This document shows positions 23,710 to 35,348 of a stretch of 64,000 nucleotides of DNA, piece by piece. Both the position numbers and the translations under genes were made by a program. The stretch covers positions 54,916,917-54,980,916 of the forward strand of contig CM049319.1 of the NCBI GenBank assembly GCA_026874595.1, written 5' to 3'. The notes beneath the pieces were generated by a model. It was given only the letters and a program-made list of their open reading frames with translations. It had not been told where the DNA came from and made no database searches. This DNA comes from Sipunculus nudus (lineage: Eukaryota > Annelida > Sipuncula > Golfingiida > Sipunculidae). Position 1 is the first letter of the stretch. Each line of letters begins with the position of its first letter.

Positions 23710-24246
23710 TAGTCCGTTTCATCCCCTCATGTCCACCTGTTTTTTGCTATGAAAAATTTTATTAGTTACATTTAAAGGAAAAAAATTATAGTGAAGAGTA
23801 GGGGATAAAAGAACCTAATTTTCAGCAAGATAAATAAATACCTACCTGACACTTTATTTAAGAAACAGAATTATTTGAAAATTTGAGAAATCAGTCTACA
23901 TTTTACAACATATCAGACCCACTTATGGCAGTCAAGGTCATTGGTCACATGCAAAAACACCCTCAGCTGACAGCTTCTGATTGGATGATCTCATGTAAAC
24001 ACTCTTAAATATTTAACCAGTTTAAACAAAAATGGCTTCTTATGGAGGGACACATCATATCTGCCAGATCATGGTGAAGAGACTAAAATGTTGTAAAACA
24101 TAAACGGGTGTTTTATTGTAAAATTCTTAATTGCCATATTAGGTTGTCACTTCCACATGTTGTTTTCTTTGAAATTATTAAAAAATATAAACTTTTAAGA
24201 GAACCATCTACAAAAAACAGGTGGACAGCAGGGGTGAAACGGACTA
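23710..24246. mobile_element. MITE with ~38-bp inverted repeats and TA target duplication
   Basis: The left end TAGTCCGTTTCATCCCCTCA, then TGTCCACCTGTTTTTTG, is mirrored by the right end (23710-23747 versus about 24210-24246) with one indel and a few mismatches. TA flanks both sides (23708-23709 and 24247-24248). It is 537 bp with no transposase. A TA target duplication suggests Tc1/mariner-type mobilisation. Confidence 0.82.
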
Positions 24247-27225
24247 TAATAAAACACTACTGCTGAAGGGATGTCTGAAAGGGGCCTATTCTGATACCTG
24301 ACATCTGTTTACTAAAGGTAATCCCTTGAACCTTTTATAAGGATAAGCCAGGAAACATCAGTCAGATAATCCAGTGCATGAATCGAACATCACTGGTGTA
24401 GGAACTTTGCTAGTTCCTCATACTTTTGGCTTGAGGGTAATCCCTGGTATTTGCATATTATGACACAAGGCCACTGAAGGAGCCAGGGATTCAATCTCAT
24501 TTGCATATTATAATATATGTTCGTCCCATTATTTGTACCAGTAATGTAATATTATGTGAAGTTTGTGTGCCTATATTCAGGTACCTTTCTAAAATACCTG
24601 TATCTGGGTACTTTTGGAAAGTGCTTAGGTATATGTCACTTGTACATTGCTCCAACGATCCTCTTACCACCAAGTCTATGGCTAAGCTTTCACAGACTTT
24701 GATTCTGCGACCTTCTCTTGTTTCTGTTTCAAGAAAAATGAATGAGAATGCAAATGTTCTGGCTGAAAATCCAAAGGTCAGTCAAATCCAATAAACTAGT
24801 ATTCAGACAATACACTGTTCACATATTGCCTTCAGGAACAAGAAGACTTGTACCAGAAACAGGACAGGCTTATTTGATTGGTTATTAATGGCTTCCTTGC
24901 AGTGCTAAATGTTTTATCAAGACATAACACCAGACATTCAAGTGTACACAAATCATTTGCTTGGTTCAGTTGCCTTATTCATTATTCATGAAATAGACAT
25001 GTGAGAGAATCACTGAATCAAGGTCTGTGAAAGCGGAGCCACAGACTTGGTAGTATGAAGATGGCTCAAACCCTTCCAATAGACCAGTTATCGTTTGTGG
25101 CTTTCACCCTTCTTCAAACCATGCACAAAACAGGTTAATGGATTTCAAGCTGAAAGAAAAAACTGATAATTAATTGTCATAAGAAAGGTATTAAGGTAAC
25201 AAGCTGGATCAAGGTAACTTCGTTACGATGTGATACCTGTGTGGTGTGATAGCCCTTACACCCTTGGCAAGTCATGAAGGGAGAGTGATTTGTGGGAGTT
25301 GATTGAATTATCAGTGCTCTCTGATCGCTCACCTACTGTTAGCAAACAGCTTGGTGGTACAAAGTCTGTGTCAGGGATCTACCTCAACACCCACCGAGTT
25401 GCCCATATAATTCAACCTGAGTAGAAATTTGTACCCATGAATGGCTCAAGTTATGCTTTTATTTATGAGCTGGGAACATTTTCTTTGTAAGACTAGTGAT
25501 CTTTAGTCATCACTATAGTCCTCAGGGCTAGTGTGTCTTACTGTCATTTTCAAGCCCTGTTTATAACATAGCATCAGTTCCTGCCTTATCAGTCCAGGGC
25601 AATTCTTGACCTTTAGGTCAGGTTCTGTAAACTCTGTCTGAGCTAACCACTTAAAAATATGTATTGACAGCCCCATTTGTTTGTGCCGATTGGCATGGTT
25701 TTGAAATATATACCACTTCTTTTTAAAAGACATAAAAAGCCAGTCACCCGGTGGTGCCACTTCATACCATTTCAAAAGTATTACATTTTGTTTTAGTCTC
25801 AAGAATTACTCAGTTTACTGCTTTTATGATGTTTAAACATTCATGACGTTTGAGAACTTATTTTACCTATTGTGACAATCGAATGGTTAAATTGTTATAA
25901 TTTCATTTTTTTTTTATTCTTTTTTGACAAAACTTAATTATTATTTTTTTAGGATCAAATCGAGTTCAAGAGTGGTGTGACTTATTTTTGTGAAAATACC
26001 ATGGTTTGTTCTATATAACTCATTCTAAAATAATTAGTACTTAAGAGTACTAATTTGATACTAACTATAAAATTGCAACCTAACTTTTGAATTTCATGAT
26101 ATTCATGGTTAATACTAAGTTAAAAATTGTTAAAACTTTTGTAAAATGTTATCGGTGTTATGAAATTAATGTTATGAAATTTTATATATGAAACTTAAGG
26201 TCTTGAAATTTGAGGAAATGTTCAAAATATCAATAAAAGTTCTAGAAATTTTATTTATTACAACATTTGAAAAATATTTTCATCAAGATTGTCATATTTT
26301 TTATTTGCCAAGAATAAATTGTATATATAGACCTATGACATTTGTATGATATATATAATAACCGTAATTTATGACAAAGCAGCATACCATACAGAAAAGG
26401 TATCAGATAAAAAGCAAGATCCTTATAAAGTAATGCAATTTTACTGCAAGGAGTGTATTCAGTAGATCAGTTTTACATTAGTCATAAAAAAACTCTGATA
26501 GTAGAAGGGCTAAAACTGGTTCCAAAATTTGAATTAAAACTCTTAATAGACTAGGACTCAAGTACCTATTGCCATGTCAACTGTTAGAAATGCATCAATG
26601 GAATTATTTCACACATGTTTAAAAGCTCTACAGGCATAAATAAATTTACAAAAACTGCAAGCAACTTTGCAATACAGTTCAGATATGCATTCACAAACAC
26701 AAGTACTCTAGTCCAAAGATGATCTTGAGTACTCATTAGGTATTACCTGGACGTGAGTACTAGGAGTACTAGAAAAAAGCAGGTAGAGTTCAGGTGGGCT
26801 TTGAGGGGAACGTCAGATACACCCGATTCACAGTTACGTGAACTAAGAGTGATGTATTATATACTTACAGGGTTCAAGTAATTGGCCACCCACTTGTCTT
26901 CACTTGCTGTGAGACAAGTGACATTTATAAATGTGTGAACCACTCAGTGCAGTGAGCTTTACAAGGTCTACTATGTTTGTATTATTGTGATTGAAACTTT
27001 TTTCAAGCAATTTAGTTGCATTAGCACTACAGATCTAGACTTTTATGGCCGTTAGATCAGGTGATTTCAGGTAATAAGGAGGATTAAAACATAAGTTAAT
27101 GACCATCAGCATGCTTACATGAGCAGGTTTCACATTTTGTTATTGTTACCTTGTGTCATTGTGAGTAATGTGAATCATAAGTCATCACATTATAGGAAAC
27201 TGTCTGGCTGTTGATATTGTAGGGA
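24247..27225. other. Unannotated stretch, mostly AT-rich
   Basis: Holds the inverted repeat at 24664-25053. A 99-residue minus-strand frame at 25503-25802 starts with TTG, not ATG, and includes repeat-like GGTGGTGCCAC text; I do not call it a gene. The stretch 25800-26650 is very AT-rich. Confidence 0.4.
24664..25053. mobile_element. Inverted-repeat (MITE-like) element
   Basis: Left arm 24664-24706 (CCAAGTCTATGGCTAAGCTT, then TCACAGACTTTGATTC) matches the reverse complement of 25015-25053 at about 32 of 36 positions. Total span is about 390 bp. The outer limits are uncertain and no target duplication was identified. Confidence 0.7.
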
Positions 27226-27440
27226 CTGGTTTCTGTGGTCTAGGGGTAGAGCACAGGACTCGCAGCTGGGAGGTCTTGAGTTCAAATCTCAACTAAAGAG
27301 GGGTGAGATTTTATAAGGTTGACCACTATCCAGGGTGACCATGCTGTATTGCTCAGGCTGTGCCCCACAGTCAGGCATCACTCACAAAAGAGTGCACCTT
27401 CTAACCATACATAAAAAGTATTCTCACTGAGTTGTAAAGA
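27226..27440 (+). mobile_element. tRNA-derived SINE candidate
   Basis: TGGTCTAGGGG at 27236-27246 is a perfect RNA polymerase III A box, and GAGTTCAAATC at 27278-27288 is close to the B box consensus, with normal tRNA spacing. The T stem (TTGAG/CTCAA around TTCAAAT) pairs perfectly. The acceptor and anticodon stems do not, so this is not a functional tRNA. About 150 bp of unrelated body follows. The 3' boundary is a guess. Confidence 0.6.
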
Positions 27441-28583
27441 TAATCAGCAAGGGGTTTACAATTTGGGAGGTCTGCAAGCCATGCAGTGCATGTTTTCAGG
27501 TGGACACTTGATATCTTTAGTTATTTAATAGCAACAGACTCTTAGAAGTTGGGCCTTACTTGGAGAGATTTCACCCTGTCATCGTGAATGTTTGAGATAG
27601 TGTTTACAAATTATGCTAGCATGCCTTTCATTATTTGACAGTGAACTGTTTAAAAATATTAATCAATTTTTCCATTCTGCTACACTTTTATACAATTCTT
27701 AGGTTTATAAATAGTGGTTAGTTGAATTTGATTATGCATGCATGCACTGCTGATCTGCAATTTAAATCACTGATTTCATTCCCTGCAGAATTAACCGGTA
27801 CTTATTGTTCCTGAGACAAATGGCCATGTACCCTTTTATACAGGTGTCCTAATGTGGCTGCACCTTGTCTGTTGACCCCCCTGCAAATATTTACTTAAAA
27901 CCTCCATACCCTGGTAGATAGATCGAAGGATAGATGGATAGATAGTTTATTGATAAAATTGCAGCAAATGTTGACATAAATTTACATAAAATAAGCATAA
28001 GTATAACTATGCAGGGCTATAGTCTTGACTACAGCAACCTGTAGCTGCTCTCAGACAGTCAGTAACTATTGTATAATGATACGTCATAGATAAGAATACA
28101 TCTTAGATAAGGCATAATATAATTAAGAACTTGTGTGTATATAAATAAACTACAATCAGGAGGACTATAATATGTAAATTAATTTTAGAATTATTTGATA
28201 TATGACATTCTATAGGAAAATGTTAATACCAGTATTCTAAGACTGGTAAATTAAAAGTGAAAAACTCAAGGGAGCTAATCTCCTCAAATGTTCATTCTTT
28301 ATTTTAAGAAGCTTGAAAGCATGCATTGCAGTTCATTTATACCTTATTATTGCATGTTATTTATACCTAATTGTCCCATTGGTGGACACAAATAATGAAG
28401 CTTGTGAGTAGAATGTGGCATTGATTTAAACAAAATTGGCATAATTTATCTCTGCACAGTTCGTGCCTATGTCAAGAGAATTGGTGTAATGCCTGCTCTT
28501 AAGAAACACAGTGGAAAATAATTTTTATCGGTCTGAAAATAAAATATGTTGCAGACCTGAGTGTTAAAAAAAATTGATTTTAG
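27441..28583. other. AT-rich stretch with a GATA microsatellite
   Basis: A short GATAGATA/GATGGATA tract lies at 27914-27948. No gene was recognised. Confidence 0.4.
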
Positions 28584-28784
28584 CAGTAGCTGGTGATGGA
28601 GAGATATCAGGTTTTGTGACATTGATCATGGTCAGCTCTTCAGGACTGTTACCTTCCTTTGGTTTGCTGTTGGCAGCATCATCGGCTATTTGTCTGACTG
28701 CTACAGTTCTGTTGAAGCATAATGCTAATATCCCCCGAGAAGGAAGCCCCTGCCCTGGTATAAAAGAGTCTATCTCAGTAAGCA
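28584..28784. CDS. Candidate exon, open on both strands; strand unresolved
   Basis: A less AT-rich patch is open on both strands. On + it runs from TTTTAG (28583) to a strong donor TCA|GTAAGC at 28777 and would encode a hydrophobic segment (VTLIMVSSSGLLPSFGLLLA...) like a membrane helix, but its acceptor is weak. On - it runs from a good acceptor (GTTTTATCCAG before 28784) to GAAG|GTAACA at 28653 and would encode a polar segment (FNRTVAVRQIADDAANSKP...). Its + strand phase does not follow the exon at 19101-19161. Neither translation is recognised. Confidence 0.25.
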
Positions 28785-31700
28785 CTGGATAAAACATAAT
28801 GACAGACATCACTGGGATGTATATTCCTTAGTCATTCAGCCGTGGCTACACAAGGCTGAATAACAACAATAGCACCCTGACTGTGCTGGCACCAGCCTCA
28901 TAGCATGGCTCAGACTGCTCCCAGACTGTTGCAGCACTGTCCGTTACTCAGATGACTGCAGTTTCTAAAACTGTTGTTAAAAGACCTGCATAAATTGTGT
29001 GGCTGTATGAGAAAGCTGTCGCCATCCATACCCACCCTGTAATGACTAGTCTCCTCTCTATGCACTCCTCTCTGGGACTAAAACCCCAGCCTGTGTCAAC
29101 TGCCAGATGTAGCGTTCCTTAGTGGCAATGCAGCGAGCCACGGGGGTCCCCCACAATTCTTTGTTATGCACAGGCCATGTGCGCCCAAGTGTTTTCTGGC
29201 CAGGACATGGCTTGCCCCAACTTCGAGAGACCCCACCATGAGGTTAGGGGGGTTTCTCTATAAATAGCAGTGGAGTGAATTATTACCACCTCCATGTTTT
29301 TACTGACTCACAGAATCGCCAGCAGAGACCCAAGTCTTACATGTATTGAGAGAGAGGCGGCGGCTATTTGAAGACCACTGATGCTTGAGTTTCATGACTC
29401 CTTTCAGTGATAGCAGTGATGTTAACAACGGACTGGTGGATTGCTCACATGTCAGTTATGTGTAATTATGGCCTTCTGCGAGATTTGCCTGGTTTTCCAC
29501 TGCCAAGCCTGGGGACAAACTTGCAAGGATTTGTACATGTGAAGCTGGTGTCCCCTGTTACTTAAGTCTCCGCGGACCGGTCCCACTCCGAATAAATAAT
29601 CGATTGTTTGTCTGTCAGTGGGTACTGTGCTTGGTATCAATTGTACGACAGATCAAGTGTGAGTAAACAAGCTAGCAGTGATTAAACTGTATTGAGCTGT
29701 GCTTCGTTAGAGCAGGGCATTGCCTCTACCAGATCAGCTCAGGTAAGGGTTTTGTTCATTACCATCACAGCCCGCTAATCACTAACTTCAGGTTAAGTTA
29801 GTGCCCCAGTTGCATGGCAAGGAGTCTATTGTTATGGGATGGTGACGGGAGTGATTATTTAGATTGGCAATAATTGAAACAAACAGCCCAGAGTAATTGG
29901 GTAACCAAGCCTTCTCCCACACACACCACTCTGGGGTAGGTGTTAATCAGATCTACAGGTAGGTATTCACCATAGTGAGTAATTCACAGGCAGGTACTGA
30001 CACAAGGCCCCCTTGATAACACGGAAATGTCAAAGGTCAAACTGTATCATATGTCACATGTGATTGTCCATTACAGCCTGGATGGGTTGAAATCATTCTG
30101 CAGAAATGAAACTCCTTGAATGCAGAGCCATAGATCTGGTGTGGGCTTATGATTAATTTAAAATCATCTAGAGCCTGGCAGCACAAAAGGTCTTGATGTC
30201 AACCATATGCATAGCCGATCTCTAACTATTGGCTCTACCGAGCGGGGTTTTATGCCAGCTTATATGGTGTCATAACTCATGTTGTTACGTGTCATTCAAG
30301 AGCGCTATCCCAGCCTGGTATGATCTTCAGAGAAATTATTTCTGACTGTAAAGTCTACTGGGGATTCTGCTTTTGATCTGATAGTGGCTGCTGAGAGAAG
30401 AACGGAGAATTAAGACCTGGGGCCCAAGCTCTACCAACTAACACATAAAACTTACATGCCCGCTCCTAAGTGCCCGCTGGTCTTTGTTAAGTTTATCTGC
30501 CCAAGGTCTCACCATACCTGGTTTATAACATGACTATCAACTTGGTGTTATTTTTGTCAGTGAAAAAAATGGGATGGCTGCCACTGTTCAATCGTCAGTG
30601 ACATTGTTCTGTTTGCTTTTGGATTTTATTAGATTCCTTTTCAAAACAGTAGATTTAAATAGGACATTGGTCAAATGTTTGTATGAACCAAATAAATAAA
30701 TCCTGCTTTTGTTTAAAAAAATGGAAATCACAGGAGAAAAATTGATTTTAAACAGGGTTTCCACACCCTAAATATGTCATGAATATGTCAGTACTTATAT
30801 AATTTAATAGTCATGTTTATTTGACAATTGAAAAGTCATGAATTTTGAAAATATCTAAACTTTTCAGAATGCCTGTCCTACAAAGCTAGGAAATCAGGAG
30901 CATACCCCAAGCTTGGTCCTACAAACATGGTTAAGTGGGAAGTATACAAATGATGTTAAATTTACTTTGTGTGTTATTGTAATTTGTATAGGAGAAATTG
31001 TTTGTTGTCCATATGTAATTAATTGTTCAACCCTGTTCTGCACACGGTCTTTAAGGATCACTTGACATAGACATCCTAGAACAGCCACATTTGGCAAGAT
31101 TTCAGACAGAGATCAGAGGTCAAACATACTCTATAATAATTTTCAGTTATAACGATCGACATGAACTTAAATCAACCAATATTTTAATAAAAAAAATTAA
31201 AATTTAGTTTCATTGCAGTGAAATATTATTCTTAAGGTAAATTCACAGAATGTCAAAATTTAAAATAATTTGTCCAGAAAGGGTTAAATACCTATGGTGT
31301 CAGGTGTCACAAATTGTCTTATGACTGTCATCAAATGACAGCCTTGAAGCATTAAAGGATATTAATGCTTAACTATATCTTAAATGTGTGATCGTAATTA
31401 TACATGATGTGGAAATCATAAATTGTTGAATGTATGATTTATGTTGCACTTATATTGTGAAAAATACAGAAATAGCCATAACCCTTATATCACAATAATT
31501 TCAGATAAAACATGTTAATGAACTACCATTGTTTTTTACCCATGCATGGTAAGCTTGGTTATCTTAAGACCAATAGTGAGATTCATTTAGTCTGTTCTGC
31601 AATTGGGTTACCTATCAAAATTTTTAATCAGTCATTCATAAAATATAACAAGAAATATTATTGGTTTTGTTGCAGTTAATTAGTCTCAGTCTTCATTCAT

Positions 31701-32904
31701 TCATACTGCTTATATTTTTAGTTTGAACTCACAGTTTATTAAAAAAAAATTACAAATTTCAATGGACACCCCATGTAGATTGGGCTTCATTCCTTGTTGA
31801 CATCTGAAATATTCAAGCTGAGTTTTAAAACAAATTTCAAAACAAATTTTCAGATTTTCTTTGTAATCGCCAAAACCAGCAGACAAAAACAAGTTTACAA
31901 ACATTGATGACAACATATCCTCCTTGTTGGAGCTCATCATAAAGTTGACTCCCTGATTGTAATGACAAACAATATAATACCCTCTGTCCATTATTTAGTC
32001 AAATGAACACTTCTGACTGAGAGGTCAAAACTTTCCAGCTGGCTACATTTTGGGGACATATGGACTCCCGTATCCATAATTTAGGTGCATTGAGGGTACC
32101 ATGTTGATCTTTCGCTGGTGATTACATTGCAGGCCATTCGGTGCAGACTAGCAAGCTGATCTGGGAAGCACGAAAGATACAGGCTGAAGTATCTGACACT
32201 GGTCTTGATAGCGGTCTCATGACGGCCAGCTTGTCAGCTTATATACTCATACATGCATATTTACTTGGATGTAATGGAACACTTAACTGTTAGCTCCGGA
32301 CTTTCCACATTATTCTGGGCTAAAATACAATGGTACACAATAAACATTGATAGGCCCTAAGGGCTGTGTATCGTCTGGCAGCTCACAAGTCAACCAATTC
32401 AAGATACAACATGGCAATACAAAAATCAGTTTGCCAACTTTTTTGCCTTATAAATTTCATAGCAAGAGATGACCAAATTAGCCTACTGCATGCTGATTGA
32501 TGTGTTTCATGATATATTGCTTAAAAACTGGTTCAGAACCAATGTATATTGCTTTTACCCAGTACCAATGAGGAAACAGCAAATTAATAGATACGAAATA
32601 TGAGATAAAGTTCAGTCTGGTAAGAGATTTATAATATGTTTATTCTTTGCTATTACTATATGTTTTTTAGATTGAATAAGGTTTCTCAACAGTTTCGTGG
32701 ACTGGCGATATTGTAGTAGGTGAATAAATTATGGACTCTCAGTAGTTTGGATGTTGGTTACAGCCCTGTACATTTAAGTTCATTTGTGGCTATATTTAAA
32801 ATCTCATATCTCTAGATATTAGCATTACAGTTTACTATAAATATACACATGGTATATTATCCCATAGTACATTAATTGCTATGCTTTGATTTAAACATTT
32901 TGAG
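28785..32904. other. Unannotated stretch with less AT-rich islands
   Basis: The islands at 28850-29400 and 30080-30440 are less AT-rich but carry no sustained frame with splice sites. CTATAAATAG occurs at 29260. The rest is AT-rich. No repeat family member was recognised. A 93-codon minus-strand frame at 31710-31991 starts with ATG but has no recognised domain. Confidence 0.4.
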
Positions 32905-35348
32905 TTTTTAGCTCAGCTGACTTTCAGTCATGCTGGGCTATAGCGATGGGTCTTTGTCCGGCGTCCTTCCGTCTGTCTGTCCGGCCGGCCGGCCGGCCGT
33001 CCGGCCGTTAGCAGGGCACAAATCATAACCGTAGGGGCTAGGGCCATGAACCCTATGCAGTCTTAGAGGTTATAAAAAGATCTCTTTGCAAACCTGAAAT
33101 TAGGTCACTGCGACCTATATTCTCGAAGTTATGGGGTGTGTTTGCACCCCCCAGAAATAATTCTTTGAGACAAAATTTTCATCCCAAACCTTCCATCTTT
33201 CACATACAGCTCACCTACCAACAGGGGAAGAACCATAATTTTTTTTAGGTCAAAAGGTCAAAGGTCAAGGTCACAGGGGCCTCCTCTTTGAAAAGCCTGT
33301 GGATGCATTTTAAGCCAACCCTTTCATCCCAATTCTTTGATCTTTAACATATAGCTCACCTACTAAGTTGGAGAAGATTCCTATAGATTTTGAGGTCACA
33401 AGGTCAAAGGTCAGGGTCACAGGATCCACTTCTTTGAAAAGGTAGTGGACACATTTCAAGCTAGACTTTTCATTCCAAACCTTTCAGCACTGACATCGCT
33501 TCTCTGCCAACAGGGGAAAAGACCTGTTGATTTTGAGGTCAAAGGTCAAGTTCACAGCACCCACTTCTTGCGTGGAGTCATTTTCAGGCAAACTTTTCAA
33601 TCTGTACCTCCCATCTGTCATATATGGCTTACCTACCAATAAGGGAAGAAGCCTATTGATGTTGAGGTCAAAAAGTCAAAGGTCAAGGTCACAATATTTA
33701 ATTGTTCTAAATGCTTGTGAGCATATTTCAAGTGTAACTGTTCAACCCAAACCTTCAGTCTTTCACATATGCCACATCTATGCATCACTCAGTTTGACTC
33801 AAACTTCATATTCATGGGTCTTTTTGCTTGAATAAATAACTTAATGATTTTGGGGTCAGCTGGTCAGCAGGTTAAAGGTTGCAGGTCAAAGTTATTCACC
33901 CATTGGTTGCCAAGTAATTACACCAGATTTAAGTGGTCAGTAGTTACCCATCATTTAGAAAGAATCCAGTTGATATATGGGCAAAAGGCCAAGGTCATAG
34001 GTCAGGGATGTTCACAATTACTTATTTTATAGACCATCTCTATTTTTCTTGTATATATAACCATCCCACTCCAGCTGGTACATCTCCCTGTGTGGCTGTA
34101 ATTGTGAGTGACACTGGTGACATATGACTCCCTTTTGTATCAGCCTATTAAGTGATAAGGCTCAGTGATAAGTACCTCGTTACTTCATAACAAAAACACT
34201 GTTGTCAGAATGCTTCAGCCAGGCATTAAGACTATGAGAGTACAGTATTAAGGTTTAGCTACTGATTTATAAGATGATGGGAACATTTTGCAGTTTATTT
34301 TATGGTATCCTAGCAATAAACTTAGTTTCCTAGATATCTGAATATTTTAATATATATCACCACATATAAAAGCAAGTGTTTGTTCTCATAATAAGTGGAT
34401 CTGTACCTTGATTTAGGATGGCTTTTTGTTTTATTTCAAGACTCTTAAACATGCTTTCTGCATTTCTTTTCTTTCAGGTTTGGCAGTTTACCTACCCTGC
34501 TGACCCCATTGAAAAGCAGAGTGATAATAAAAATATTGGACTTACACTTTTTACAATTGCATATCTATAAATCTGATATGAGGGCCTGGACATGCCTTTT
34601 GAATTATTTTGGGCATTTATTACTGGATAATTTGCCCCAAGTTTGGTCTCTTATTGGAGAATGTGGGATATCAAATGTCATACTTGTCAGAAATCCATTA
34701 TGTCTGCCAGTTAGCCACCTTAGAAATTCTTTCTTCAGGGCAGTTTCAGTAATTTTTCTTTAATGTTTGGTCCGATTTAGAGAATGTTTGTTGTCTGATT
34801 TCAGACTTGTCAGAAGTCCAATATGGCCACCAGGCAACCATCTTTTAATTCCTTTTGATCATATTATCTCAAGAACAGTTAAAGTGAATGCAGTTGGATG
34901 TATATTTATGTAATCTTGTAAAGGATTGGGTTAAATATTTCTGAATAAATATTACTATCATTTATAAAAGTGCAGTACAGTTGGCTTGTATTGAATAAAC
35001 ATTCATACAGAAGCACCTGTTTCTCAATAATTCTTGCATGTATTTCCTTGATTTTTGCTATATATTTTAATCTTATATTTGCCCTTTGTGGTGTTCCTTT
35101 TGAGACTGACAGGTTTCAAGCAAGCTGTTGGAATAGTTCCTGATAGCTTAACAATCATGCATTTTCCTCAGACCATCAATTCACTGTGTTTTAACCAGAC
35201 ATAGGTGATATATATTTCTGTTGTCATAGAAAATTTTCAACAAATTGGCAAATTGGTTCTTCAAAATTTTACTGGAAGTTGTGAATCTCAGTCCATGATG
35301 TCACAGGTCATGCTTGGCAGCTGAGCGTCATGACCCATGGGTCACTTG
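32905..35348 (+). mobile_element. Helitron-like element, group 1 (copy D, possibly composite)
   Basis: The 5' end TTTTTAGCTCAGCTGACTTT is followed by GTCCGTC-like and CCGGCCGG-rich text. The left half contains four diverged units each ending in AGGTCAAAGGTCA-type text. The right half, from about 34500, has TGTCAGAAATCCA units near 34686 and 34809. The end is CAGCTGAGCGTCATGACCCA, then TGGGTCACTTG|T. The halves may come from different subfamilies or a recombination. No transposition protein was seen. Confidence 0.65.
33240..33700 (+). repeat. AGGTCA direct-repeat array in copy D
   Basis: Perfect AGGTCA-A-AGGTCA (DR1) occurs at 33255-33267, 33401-33413 and 33536-33548, with a degenerate copy near 33675. 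The period is about 140 bp. The first is extended by a further AGGTCA at 33268-33273. Confidence 0.9.

Noticed and set aside
24735-24778. Exon-like segment between TTTCTGTTTCAAG and AAAG|GTCAGT
   Set aside because: The phase required after 19161 meets a stop at once, and the segment lies inside an inverted-repeat element.
25503-25802. Minus-strand frame of 99 codons
   Set aside because: It starts with TTG, lacks splice context, includes GGTGGTGCCAC repeat-like text and matches nothing known.
27233-27305. Functional tRNA gene
   Set aside because: The pol III boxes and T arm are present, but acceptor and anticodon stems do not pair. Better explained as a SINE head.
31710-31991. Minus-strand frame of 93 codons with an ATG
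   Set aside because: Codons are plausible but there is no domain, no splice context and no neighbouring exon. Left as possible chance.
32132-32292. Plus-strand open segment after TTACATTGCAG (HSVQTSKLIWEARKIQAEVS...)
   Set aside because: The acceptor is decent but no donor follows before the stop, and its phase does not match the DDT exons.
34479-34570. Segment after TTTCTTTTCTTTCAG in phase 0
   Set aside because: It has a good acceptor, but it lies inside a Helitron-like element, lacks a donor and soon meets a stop.
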